Assembly (NCBI GenBank): GCA_963678855.1
Contig: OY787448.1
Coordinates: 1,364,001-1,428,000 of the forward strand
From: F22 sp963678855
Lineage (GTDB): Bacteria > Bacteroidota > Bacteroidia > Bacteroidales > Bacteroidaceae
Length of the DNA: 64,000 bases
Direction: 5' to 3'
In this document: piece by piece, positions 8,977 to 16,804 of the stretch
How the letters are laid out: every line of letters starts with the position of its first letter
Numbering within the stretch: position 1 is the stretch's first letter
Translations under genes and position numbers: made by a program
Notes under the pieces: model-generated
Seen by the model: only the letters and a program-made list of their open reading frames with translations
Told to the model about the DNA's origin: nothing
Database searches by the model: none

Positions 8977-11697
8977 ATGAAAAGATTTTTCACATTCATG
9001 TTGGCAATCGTCGCACTACAAGTTAGTGTAATGGCCATCACGCTTAAAGGTCGGATCCTCGACAAGAAAACAAAAGAGCCACTTATCGGTGCCTCTGTAA
9101 TTATTGCGAACACAAGCATCGGAGCTATTACAAATTTCGATGGATTTTACGAAATCACAGGCTTGCAAGCTGGAACATACAACATCCAAGTAAGCTATAT
9201 TGGCTACCAACCAACGCTTATGCAAGAAATCAAGGTAAGCAGTGATGCTGAACAAATCCTTGATGTGAAGATGGTAGCCGCGGAAGTAACCCTTGACAAT
9301 GTCATGGTTGTTGCAAAAAAGAATCTTGAGAGCGAGAATATGCTACTTATGGAACAACAGAAAGCTGTTCTAGCGGTACAATCTGTAGGTGCTAAAGAGC
9401 TTTCACGTAAAGGTATTAGCGATGCAGAAGGTGCAGTATCTAAAGTATCTGGTATCTCTAAACAAGAAGGTGTTAAAAACGTAGTGGTACGTGGTCTTGG
9501 CGATCGCTATAACTCAACTACATTGAATGGTTTTGCCATCCCTTCTGAAGATCCAGAATATAAAAACATCTCACTAGATTTCTTTTCTTCTGATGTTATC
9601 AAGGCAGTTGGCGTAAACAAAGCGTTTACAGCTGGAGGTCCTAGTGATGTGGCTGGTGCAAATATCAACATCCTTTCTAAAGAACTTGTAGGTGAATCTA
9701 AGCTGCAAATCGGTATCTCTGGCGGTGCAAACTCATCTAGCTTTGGAGAAGATTTCCTAGTACTTGACGGTGTTAACCCTTTCGGTTACTCAACTGAAAG
9801 TATTCCTGCATACAGTGAAGAGGTCTTGAACTTCGAAAACAGTCTTGACCCAGAGAAAAAGACTGCGCCTATGAACTTCGGTTTGAATATCGCAGGTGGT
9901 CGCAAGTTTGACTTGACTGACAACTCTACTTTGTCTCTATTTGCTGTAGCAGCAGCGAGCCAAAAGGCAAGCTATACAGACGGTGTGGTAAGAAAGACTA
10001 CAAATGGCTCGTTGACACCATTCCAAGATCAAAACGTAAAAGACTACAGAATCAACACAAACCACATCGGTATGTTGAATCTTGACTATGCACTAGGTCA
10101 AACATTCAACCTAGCATATAACTTCATGTATATCCATAACAACATGCAATCTGTTAAGGATTTCACAGGAAGTCACTCTGAGACATTTGCTGGTGCAGAT
10201 GAAACAGGTTACGTTGGTTTCACTCGTCGTCAACAAGACAATGACAATACATTGATTGTGAACCAATTGATTGGTAAGTATAATCCAACAAAGCGTGTAC
10301 ACGTAGAAGCTGGTGTTGCTTACAACATGATTGACAGTAAAGAGCCAGACAGACGTAGCAACTACCTGTCTAAGCAACCAACGAAATATATCTTCACTGG
10401 CTCTGATGTGAGTCAACGCAACTACTCATCTCTAATAGAAGATGACGTAAATGCAAGAGCAAACGTTCAATATGACCTAAACGACGAGGGTACTACAAAC
10501 GTAAAGCTTGGTTATAGTGGTCGTTTCACAACAGACGAATTTGGCGCTCGCAACTTCATTTATTCGAAAGTAAGATTGTCTGACGCTCCTAACCCAGAAG
10601 ATAGCTACGACTTAGATTTGGATAGCTATTACACTCAGGCCAATCTAGAGGCGGGTAAATTTGCAATGGACGTATTTGATGAAATATACAATGTCGAAAA
10701 GACAGTTCACTCTGTTTATGCTGAGGGTACATACCAAGTCAATGAGAACTTGATAATGTTTGCTGGCTTGAAATACGATCAAGTCAACTTTGATATTGAC
10801 TACATGGTCAACAAAGCTGCTACTCCTTCTAACACAAGCTTTGACAAGCAATTCTTTTTGCCAAATTTGAACATGAAGTACAACGTAAACGAAAAGAATT
10901 CTCTACGTTTTGCAAGTAGCATCACATATACACTACCACAATCTAAGGAGATTTCTCCATTCCGTTATAGAGATGTAGGTTTCTCTTCTGAAGGTTATGC
11001 AGACTTGCAACCATCAACAAACTACAACTTTGACTTGAAATGGGATTATTACTTAGGTCGCGGTGAACTATTCTCTGTAACAGGTTTCTACAAAATGATT
11101 GAAGATCCTATTGCACGCATCGACGTAGGTAGTGCTGCTGGTGTGCTTTCTTACCGTAACGTATCAGACAAAGCTACTGCAGCTGGTATTGAGATGGAAT
11201 TCCGCAAGACTTGGTTCTCTCAACCTGTTGGTAATGAAGGTATGCAAAAACTTTCTACAGGTTTGAACGGTTCTTATATCTACACACACTGTGAAGCAGA
11301 TCTTGGCAACGAGATTTCGACTGAATCAGCTGGTGATCAACTTGAAGGCGCTGCGCCTTTCATTGGCAACCTTGATATTTCATACAACTTCCGCAACAAG
11401 GAAACAAACTGGACGTCTACTCTTGTAGTAAACTACGTGAGCGACCTAGTGTATATGATTGGTACAAAAGGATACAATGACGTCATGCAGAAGAACGTAA
11501 CAACAATGGACTTCGTCACTCAATATGAATTCAACAAGCACTGGGGAGTATCTTTCAAAGCAAAGAACTTGCTAGATCCTAAATTCAAACTTGAACGCGA
11601 AGTGACTGACCTTAACACTGGTAAAACAGGCGATGTGGTCCTTTCTCAATATCAGAAGGGCATCGATTTGAGCCTGGGTATTACATACAAGTTTTAA
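8977..11697 (+). CDS. TonB-dependent outer-membrane receptor
   Basis: 906 residues. Signal peptide 1-20 (ending VSVMA), then a carboxypeptidase-regulatory-like domain at about 22-108 (GRILDKKTKEPLIGASV), as in many Bacteroidota receptors. A plug domain at about 135-240 carries VVVRGLGDRYNSTTLNG, and a beta barrel ends with the terminal aromatic motif LGITYKF. It transports an unknown ligand into the periplasm using TonB energy. No SusD gene follows. Instead a lipoprotein with a beta-helix-like repeat architecture starts 43 bases downstream, so the two probably form a receptor/surface-lipoprotein pair. Only a weak promoter candidate is visible (GATATTTG at 8924-8931). Codon use is that of a well expressed gene. 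Confidence 0.9.
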   Translation: MKRFFTFMLAIVALQVSVMAITLKGRILDKKTKEPLIGASVIIANTSIGAITNFDGFYEITGLQAGTYNIQVSYIGYQPTLMQEIKVSSDAEQILDVKMVAAEVTLDNVMVVAKKNLESENMLLMEQQKAVLAVQSVGAKELSRKGISDAEGAVSKVSGISKQEGVKNVVVRGLGDRYNSTTLNGFAIPSEDPEYKNISLDFFSSDVIKAVGVNKAFTAGGPSDVAGANINILSKELVGESKLQIGISGGANSSSFGEDFLVLDGVNPFGYSTESIPAYSEEVLNFENSLDPEKKTAPMNFGLNIAGGRKFDLTDNSTLSLFAVAAASQKASYTDGVVRKTTNGSLTPFQDQNVKDYRINTNHIGMLNLDYALGQTFNLAYNFMYIHNNMQSVKDFTGSHSETFAGADETGYVGFTRRQQDNDNTLIVNQLIGKYNPTKRVHVEAGVAYNMIDSKEPDRRSNYLSKQPTKYIFTGSDVSQRNYSSLIEDDVNARANVQYDLNDEGTTNVKLGYSGRFTTDEFGARNFIYSKVRLSDAPNPEDSYDLDLDSYYTQANLEAGKFAMDVFDEIYNVEKTVHSVYAEGTYQVNENLIMFAGLKYDQVNFDIDYMVNKAATPSNTSFDKQFFLPNLNMKYNVNEKNSLRFASSITYTLPQSKEISPFRYRDVGFSSEGYADLQPSTNYNFDLKWDYYLGRGELFSVTGFYKMIEDPIARIDVGSAAGVLSYRNVSDKATAAGIEMEFRKTWFSQPVGNEGMQKLSTGLNGSYIYTHCEADLGNEISTESAGDQLEGAAPFIGNLDISYNFRNKETNWTSTLVVNYVSDLVYMIGTKGYNDVMQKNVTTMDFVTQYEFNKHWGVSFKAKNLLDPKFKLEREVTDLNTGKTGDVVLSQYQKGIDLSLGITYKF

Positions 11698-11740
11698 ATA
11701 GGTAAACCACAATTATTAACTTCTTCTAAAAAACAAGAAA

Positions 11741-14056
11741 ATGAAGAATTACTTTAAATTCGCGATGTACGGTGCATGTGCACTTGCTACAACAACATTT
11801 GCATCATGTTCTAGAGACGGTCTTGACACGCCAAACCCGGATCCAAATCCAGAACCAGTATCAACAGTGCTTTCAGGTGCACTTAGCGTTAATATGACTC
11901 TTGATGCAACTAAAACTTATACTCTAGAAGGTGCTCTTGCAGTAAAGGATGGTGTTAAGTTGACAATCCCTGCTGGTACTCGCATCGAAGCCAAGGAAGG
12001 TTTTGGTAACTACATCGTAGTTGAACAAGGTGGCCAAATCTTCGTGAATGGTACATCTAGCCAACCAGTTGTCATGACTGCTGACAAAGCTAACGCTGGC
12101 TCAGGTTACTGGGGTGGTCTTATCATCAATGGTAAAGCGCGTATTTCAGGTGATTCTTCTGATTTTTCTCAAAATACTGGTAAAACAGAGATTGACAACG
12201 CACTTTCTTATGGTGGTGACTTAGACAACGACAACTCTGGTTCTATCACATACCTAGAACTTCTTTATACAGGTGCAAAGAGCTCTGCAAGTGTTGAGCA
12301 CAACGGGTTGACTCTTAACGCAGTTGGTTCGGGTACTACAATCGAAAACATCTACATTCTAGAATCAGCTGATGATGCAATCGAGTTCTTTGGTGGTTCA
12401 GTAAATGTAAGAAACATCCTTGCAGTCGACTGTGATGATGACATGTTCGACTTTACTCAAGGTTACCACGGTACTATCACAAATGCTTATGGTATTAACG
12501 AAGAAGATTTCCAATCTACAGAAGGTGACCCACGTGGTATCGAGTGTGATGGTAACTTCGATGGTCTTAATCCACAAGCTCATGGCCAAACAGATTTGAC
12601 TATCCATAACCTAACAATTCAAATCAACTCTACTGCCTCTCGTCCAGACGAGTCAGGTGATGTTGAAGATATTATTAAGATTCGTCGTGGTGCTACAGCC
12701 AACATCACTAACGCTTTGGCAATCGGTGCTGCATCTCACAAAGACATCATCGATATGCACGACAAGAAAGGCGCTGGTACAGAAGCTTCTGTAATCGAAT
12801 TGACTACTTCTTTGACAGGTGCTATGTCTGGTAAAGCAATCAACACTGACGAAGGCACAAGCTATCCTAATGTTGAAATCGTTCCTGGTAACGATGGTTG
12901 TGACTTCTCTAACTTTGCGTGGACTAGCTACTCTGGTTCTAGCAATGCTACTGAAAGCCTTTCTGGCGATATCACTTCTACAAAAACTTTGAGTGCAAGC
13001 ACTACTTACTACCTAGAAGGTGCACTTGTAGTAAAAGAAGGTGGTGACTTGATTATCCCTGCTGGAACAACTATCCTTGCTCGTGAAGGTTTCGGTAACT
13101 ACATCCTTGTAGAAATGGGTGGTCAAATCCACGCAAACGGAACAGAAGCTGCACCTGTTACTATCACTGCAGACGTTGCAAACGCTGGTTCAGGTTACTG
13201 GGGGGGGCTTATCATCAACGGTAAAGCTCACATCTCTGGTGCTAGCGAAACTCACTCTGCTAATACAGGTAAGACTGAAATTGACAATGCTGTAGCTTAT
13301 GGTGGTGATGTTGATGATGATAACTCAGGTTCTATTACTTACCTAAAGCTATTCTATACAGGTGCAAAGAGCTCTGCAAGTGTTGAACATAACGGTTTGA
13401 CACTCAACGCTGTTGGTTCAGGTACTACAATCGAAAACGTATACGTACTAGAATCGGCTGATGATGCAATCGAATTCTTCGGTGGTTCAGTAAACGTAAC
13501 AAACTTTATCGCAGTTGACTGTGATGATGACATGTTTGACTTCACTCAAGGTTACCACGGTACTATCACAAACTGCTATGGTTTGGACAACCCAGATTTC
13601 CAATCTACAGAAGGCGATCCACGTGGTATCGAGTGTGACGGAAACTTCGACGGTGTAACTCCAATGGACTTCTACCAAACTGATATGACAATCAATGGTA
13701 TGACTCTTGAATTCAACTCTACTGACTCTCGTGTTGATGGTCCAGACGTTGAAGATTGTATTAAGATTCGTCGTGGGTCTAAAGCAAACATCACTAATGT
13801 AGTAGTTAAGGGGTCTGCAACAGTTAAGGATCTAGTTGACGTAGCAGATAAGAAAGGTTTTGCTGCTGCAGGCACAGTAATCTCTATTCTTAATCAACTG
13901 ACAACAACTGAAGCTTATGACTTGATTGAGTATGATAGCAAGAATTCTGCTGGTGAAGCAATCTCTGCAGATCCCGCTGACTATACAATCACAACAAATG
14001 TTACTGCAAACACAGGTGCTGATACTGCAGCATTTGCTTGGACAGGAATTTTCTAA
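11741..14056 (+). CDS. Surface lipoprotein with duplicated beta-helix-type domain
   Basis: 771 residues. The signal peptide ends in a lipobox-like TFASC, with Cys22 as the lipidated residue, followed by an acidic/proline linker (PNPDPNPEP). The rest consists of two tandem copies of a domain of about 360 residues (about 41-400 and 404-771). Each contains IPAGT, AGSGYWGGLIINGKA, TGAKSSASVEHNGLTLNAV, an acidic DCDDDMFDFTQGYHGTIT and DFQSTEGDPRGIECDGNFD, and each ends in FAWT. Short repeated strands with polar turns suggest a right-handed parallel beta-helix, and the Asp-rich loops may bind calcium. It directly follows the TonB receptor and is likely its partner on the cell surface. The ligand is unknown. 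A strong terminator at 14106 ends the unit. Confidence 0.82.
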   Translation: MKNYFKFAMYGACALATTTFASCSRDGLDTPNPDPNPEPVSTVLSGALSVNMTLDATKTYTLEGALAVKDGVKLTIPAGTRIEAKEGFGNYIVVEQGGQIFVNGTSSQPVVMTADKANAGSGYWGGLIINGKARISGDSSDFSQNTGKTEIDNALSYGGDLDNDNSGSITYLELLYTGAKSSASVEHNGLTLNAVGSGTTIENIYILESADDAIEFFGGSVNVRNILAVDCDDDMFDFTQGYHGTITNAYGINEEDFQSTEGDPRGIECDGNFDGLNPQAHGQTDLTIHNLTIQINSTASRPDESGDVEDIIKIRRGATANITNALAIGAASHKDIIDMHDKKGAGTEASVIELTTSLTGAMSGKAINTDEGTSYPNVEIVPGNDGCDFSNFAWTSYSGSSNATESLSGDITSTKTLSASTTYYLEGALVVKEGGDLIIPAGTTILAREGFGNYILVEMGGQIHANGTEAAPVTITADVANAGSGYWGGLIINGKAHISGASETHSANTGKTEIDNAVAYGGDVDDDNSGSITYLKLFYTGAKSSASVEHNGLTLNAVGSGTTIENVYVLESADDAIEFFGGSVNVTNFIAVDCDDDMFDFTQGYHGTITNCYGLDNPDFQSTEGDPRGIECDGNFDGVTPMDFYQTDMTINGMTLEFNSTDSRVDGPDVEDCIKIRRGSKANITNVVVKGSATVKDLVDVADKKGFAAAGTVISILNQLTTTEAYDLIEYDSKNSAGEAISADPADYTITTNVTANTGADTAAFAWTGIF
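11861..14053 (+). repeat. Internal tandem duplication within the lipoprotein gene
   Basis: The two halves (about 11861-12945 and 12950-14053) are recognisably the same sequence at DNA level. A run covering ACAGGTGCAAAGAGCTCTGC occurs at about 12270 and again at about 13360, and long identical peptide stretches recur in order. The duplication could expand or contract by recombination. Confidence 0.8.
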
Positions 14057-14105
14057 GCCTCACAGAGGATTAGACTAAAGGCCATAGGCCATATAATGCT
14101 AGTGA

Positions 14106-14137
14106 CCGCGGGCGTGTTAAACGACCCGCGGTTTTTT
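14106..14137 (+). terminator. Terminator of the receptor-lipoprotein operon
   Basis: CCGCGGG (14106-14112) pairs with CCCGCGG (14125-14131), with inner CG-T/ACG pairing, followed by T6. Confidence 0.9.
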
Positions 14138-14167
14138 GCATTATACGATAAAAAAAACATCAAAACG

Positions 14168-14199
14168 ATTGGTTAAATCATAAATAATCACTAACTTTG
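14168..14199 (+). promoter_or_regulatory. Promoter of the HicB-like small gene
   Basis: ATTG (14168-14171), 20-base spacer, then TAACTTTG (14192-14199), matching TAnnTTTG exactly. The leader to ATG 14241 would be about 37 bases. Confidence 0.55.
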
Positions 14200-14240
14200 C
14201 GCCCGTAAGAAAGAATATTCTCACAATAAAAATTATTATT

Positions 14241-14420
14241 ATGAATTTCAACGAAAATGATTTTGTGATTGAATCGACTGCTGATGGCGGTTTTTTCGCT
14301 TACCTATCATCGAACTTGCAATGCAGCGCTTACGGTGACTCTTACGAAGAAGCCGAGGAAAACTTGCGCGCCAATGTGGAAGAATTTATTGACACTTATT
14401 ATAGCATCGAGGAGTACTAG
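14241..14420 (+). CDS. Small HicB-like protein (59 aa)
   Basis: ATG at 14241, 59 codons, TAG at 14418-14420. The peptide contains FVIESTADGGFFAYLSS followed by YGDSYEEAEENLRANVEEFI. This is the pattern of the HicB-like/RNase-H-type fold: a glycine-rich strand pair, then a D-S-x-E-E-A-x-x-N helix. Canonical HicB antitoxins are longer, with a C-terminal DNA-binding segment, and are paired with a HicA toxin. Neither is seen here, so this is an orphan minimal domain of unknown role, not a demonstrated toxin-antitoxin module. It has its own promoter at 14168-14199, and its last codons form the left arm of a terminator (14411-14439). Confidence 0.72.
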   Translation: MNFNENDFVIESTADGGFFAYLSSNLQCSAYGDSYEEAEENLRANVEEFIDTYYSIEEY

Positions 14421-14439
14421 ACAACTAGTGCTCCTTTTT
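14411..14439 (+). terminator. Terminator overlapping the end of the HicB-like gene
   Basis: GGAGTACTAG (14411-14420, including the stop codon) pairs with CTAGTGCTCC (14425-14434) through one G-T wobble, with a 4-base loop and T5. Confidence 0.8.
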
Positions 14440-14720
14440 GTTTTAAGATCAGTTCCACTACTCTACGAGCGAATACACACGGTAGATTTGACTTTATAAG
14501 ACAAGAATCTAATTTTCTTGTCTATACTTTGTAGCCCCTTGCCTTTAACAATTGATTTAAGGCGAGAAGGTTTTTGGCCTCTTGTCGAAACAGTTCGACA
14601 ATTATTCAACTATAGGAACAAAATAGTTGTATCCCAGCAGAGTTTCTTTATATACATAATGGATACAGTGATATCGATTTGGCCTTTTTTAAAGCAAAAG
14701 ATTTCTTGCTTTGAGGGATT
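14440..14720. other. Intergenic stretch with a cluster of inverted repeats
   Basis: I see no gene here. The stretch holds several inverted repeats in about 130 bases: AGACAAGAA/TTCTTGTCT (14499-14523), TTGTCGAA/TTCGACAA around a 4-base loop (about 14583-14602), and CAACTAT/ATAGTTG (about 14609-14631). It lies between the terminator of the small gene and the fba promoter. It may be an unrecognised RNA, a regulator site or relic sequence; I cannot choose. Confidence 0.4.
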
Positions 14721-14725
14721 TTATC

Positions 14726-14733
14726 TATTTTTG
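14726..14733 (+). promoter_or_regulatory. fba promoter (-7 box)
   Basis: TATTTTTG matches TAnnTTTG. CTTG at 14705-14708 is a weak -33 candidate at 17 bases. The leader to the ATG at 14834 would be about 95 bases. Confidence 0.5.
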
Positions 14734-14833
14734 CAGCAATCCCGTCATCCCTATACAAATTGCTAATTGCAAGATTTAGGTTTATAGGGTAGTAATAGGT
14801 ATTTGATTTCAATTAAACATAAACTTTATCAAG

Positions 14834-15829
14834 ATGATTAATTACAAAGATTTGGGTCTTGTAAACACAAAAGAGATGTTTGCAAAGGCAGTTGAAGGCG
14901 GTTATGCTATCCCAGCATTTAACTTCAACAACATGGAGCAAATGCAAGCTATCATTCAAGCTGCAGTTGAAACAAACTCTCCAGTAATCCTTCAAGTTTC
15001 TAAGGGTGCTCGTAACTACGCAAACGGTACTCTTCTTCGTTATATGGCACAAGGTGCTGTTGAGTACGCGAAAGAACTAGGTTGTGAGAAACCACAAATC
15101 GTTCTTCACTTAGACCACGGTGATACTTTCGAAACTTGTAAGAGCTGTATCGATGCTGGTTTCTCTTCTGTAATGATCGATGGTTCACACCACCCATATG
15201 ACGAGAATGTAGCATTGACTAAGAAGGTTGTAGACTACGCACACCAATTTGGTGTAACTGTAGAAGGTGAGCTAGGTGTACTTGCTGGTGTTGAAGACGA
15301 CGTTGTTGCAGAACACCACACATATACTAAGCCAGAAGAAGTAGAAGACTTCGTAACTAAGACTGGTTGCGATAGCTTGGCTATCTCTATCGGTACTTCT
15401 CACGGTGCTTACAAATTTACTCCAGAACAATGTACTAAGGATGAGAACGGTGTTCTTGTTCCTCCTCCATTGGCTATGGACGTATTGGAAGGTTGCCAAA
15501 AGATGATTCCTGGTTTCCCAATCGTACTTCACGGTTCTTCTTCAGTTCCACAAGAAGAAGTTGAAATCATCAACAAGTATGGTGGTGCATTGAAAGCTGC
15601 TATCGGTATTCCAGAAGCTTGGTTGCGTGAAGCTGCTACATCTGCAGTATGTAAGATCAACATCGACTCAGATAGCCGTCTAGCTATGACAGCTGCTGTA
15701 CGTAAGGTATTCGCTGAATCTCCAGCTGAATTCGATCCACGTAAGTACCTAGGTCCTGCTCGTGAAAGCATGAAGAAAATGTACATGCACAAGATCAACG
15801 CAGTACTTGGTTCAAACGACAAGCTATAA
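14834..15829 (+). CDS. fba: Class II fructose-1,6-bisphosphate aldolase
   Basis: 331 residues. This zinc-dependent aldolase interconverts fructose 1,6-bisphosphate with dihydroxyacetone phosphate and glyceraldehyde 3-phosphate in glycolysis and gluconeogenesis. Visible motifs are LDHGDTFETC (catalytic Asp and zinc His), EGELGVLAGVEDDV, SIGTSHGAYKF and VLHGSSSVPQEEV, all characteristic of class II enzymes. Codon use is strongly biased to a few preferred codons, which suggests high expression. It is monocistronic: its own -7 box at 14726-14733 and a strong terminator at 15861-15902. Confidence 0.96.
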   Translation: MINYKDLGLVNTKEMFAKAVEGGYAIPAFNFNNMEQMQAIIQAAVETNSPVILQVSKGARNYANGTLLRYMAQGAVEYAKELGCEKPQIVLHLDHGDTFETCKSCIDAGFSSVMIDGSHHPYDENVALTKKVVDYAHQFGVTVEGELGVLAGVEDDVVAEHHTYTKPEEVEDFVTKTGCDSLAISIGTSHGAYKFTPEQCTKDENGVLVPPPLAMDVLEGCQKMIPGFPIVLHGSSSVPQEEVEIINKYGGALKAAIGIPEAWLREAATSAVCKINIDSDSRLAMTAAVRKVFAESPAEFDPRKYLGPARESMKKMYMHKINAVLGSNDKL

Positions 15830-15860
15830 TCTATACAGATTAGATTTTAGTCTATAATAC

Positions 15861-15902
15861 AAAGCTGGCTATAAGATTTAGTTCTTATAGCCAGCTTTCT
15901 TT
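15861..15902 (+). terminator. fba terminator
   Basis: Perfect 15-bp stem AAAGCTGGCTATAAG (15861-15875) / CTTATAGCCAGCTTT (15884-15898), 8-base loop, T-rich tail. Confidence 0.92.
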
Positions 15903-16301
15903 ATGTCAAAAATAAACAGGAAATAGATACATAATACATGAAAGCACAAGCGAAACACACAAGAACAGAATTGACAAGTTTGTCGTTTATTTATCATAAC
16001 TTTTGTTGCATAATCAATAGCGTCAGGTTTAGTTCCAAAGTCCTATAGAAACACAATAAGCTAAACATTTGCGCCCTGCCACATAGACCATTATTAACAA
16101 AATCCCTGTAGCTAGCAAGAAAAACAGAAATAAAGGCTAGGAAAGTATAGAAATAGACTAAAGTTATTAAGTTTCAAAAGAAACTATCAATCTATAGCAC
16201 AATACAGCAACTCACCAAGATAAACAACAAATACTTTTTTTCAGCAATTTACGAACTACACCAAGCAAAAGCTGCAAAATAAAAAATAATTAGCGATTTC
16301 C
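15903..16301. other. AT-rich gene-poor stretch upstream of the candidate RNA
   Basis: I see no convincing gene; the longest open frame from an ATG (15939) is about 37 codons with unremarkable composition. Two small stem-loops stand out: CTAGC/GCTAG near 16118-16143 and AGTTTC-AAAA-GAAACT near 16171-16186. The second region shares AAAAGAAACT and some flanking bases with 16628-16655 inside the candidate RNA, a possible partial duplication. Confidence 0.35.
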
Positions 16302-16332
16302 TTTGATAATAAAATATTGATGCTTATCTTTG
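16302..16332 (+). promoter_or_regulatory. Strong consensus promoter of the candidate RNA
   Basis: TTTG (16302-16305), exactly 19 bases, then TATCTTTG (16325-16332): a full match to the Bacteroidota consensus. No coding start follows for over 400 bases. Confidence 0.7.
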
Positions 16333-16337
16333 AACCA

Positions 16338-16742
16338 TAATTCAAAACATACAGTAGATCAACCACTACTCTATGTACTGATTAAGCTAAATATAAAGTA
16401 AGAGTATCATGTAGATATTGTTTCAACAACAACTTTATATTTTAAAGATAAAATAAGTACACTGACTAAACTAACCCAAGAAAAGGAATTACTTAGTCAA
16501 GATGTCTATTTTATCTTACAAATAAAACTAGTATAATAACTTAACAAAACATATGAATAATCTCTGCAACCTTAGATGCATAAAAAAAACTAAGGAAGTT
16601 CAGCGGAACGTATAGAGATAATAAGTTATAAAAGAAACTTTCGATTTGATTTATAAGTACACAAAACGCAAGTCTTGAACTATGTGGGAACATGGAAAAG
16701 ATTGAAACAGGGGGCACTCTTGGTGAGCCCCCCCTTTTTTTT
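16338..16742 (+). ncRNA. Candidate structured noncoding RNA, about 400 nt
   Basis: The segment begins just after a perfect promoter and ends in a terminator; it has no plausible reading frame. It is rich in nested inverted repeats: CATACAGTAG/CTACTCTATG (16348-16375, one mismatch); a perfect 11-bp stem AAATATAAAGT/ACTTTATATTT (16389-16442); a two-part hairpin joining AAGATAAAATA with TATTTTATCTT and TGACTAA with TTAGTCA across a symmetric 7/7 internal loop (16445-16517); CCTTAG/CTAAGG near 16570-16595 inside ATAACTTA/TAAGTTAT; and GTTC-AGCG-GAAC. It does not show the conserved motifs of RNase P RNA, tmRNA or SRP RNA. It could alternatively be a long leader of ppk1, but ppk1 has its own -7 box after the terminator. 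Confidence 0.5.
16711..16742 (+). terminator. Terminator ahead of ppk1
   Basis: GGGGG, CA bulge, CTC pair with GAG and CCCCC, followed by a run of about ten T. It separates the candidate RNA from ppk1, or acts as an attenuator if transcription is continuous. Confidence 0.85.
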
Positions 16743-16778
16743 TAATATAATTGAAACGACTTCCTCAGCATTTATTTG

Positions 16779-16786
16779 TATTTTTG
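16779..16786 (+). promoter_or_regulatory. ppk1 promoter (-7 box)
   Basis: TATTTTTG fits TAnnTTTG and lies 18 bases before the ATG at 16805, downstream of the terminator. No good -33 box is visible. Confidence 0.4.
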
Positions 16787-16804
16787 TCTCATAAGAGCTC
16801 AATA

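Noticed and set aside
14241..14420. HicAB toxin-antitoxin module
   Set aside because: Only a short HicB-like domain is present; no HicA-like frame lies on either side.
14269..14766. Two plus-strand frames of 76 and 82 codons
   Set aside because: The first is out of frame with the HicB-like gene and crosses its terminator; the second crosses the hairpin cluster and the fba promoter.
16338..16742. RNase P RNA, tmRNA or SRP RNA
   Set aside because: The conserved cores (for example GAGGAAAGTCC of RNase P, the tRNA-like end of tmRNA, the GNAR/GGAA SRP helix) are not found.
16751..16804. Extended ppk1 start at TTG 16751
   Set aside because: It would place the -7 box inside the gene and add 18 residues not typical of Ppk1; ATG 16805 fits better.
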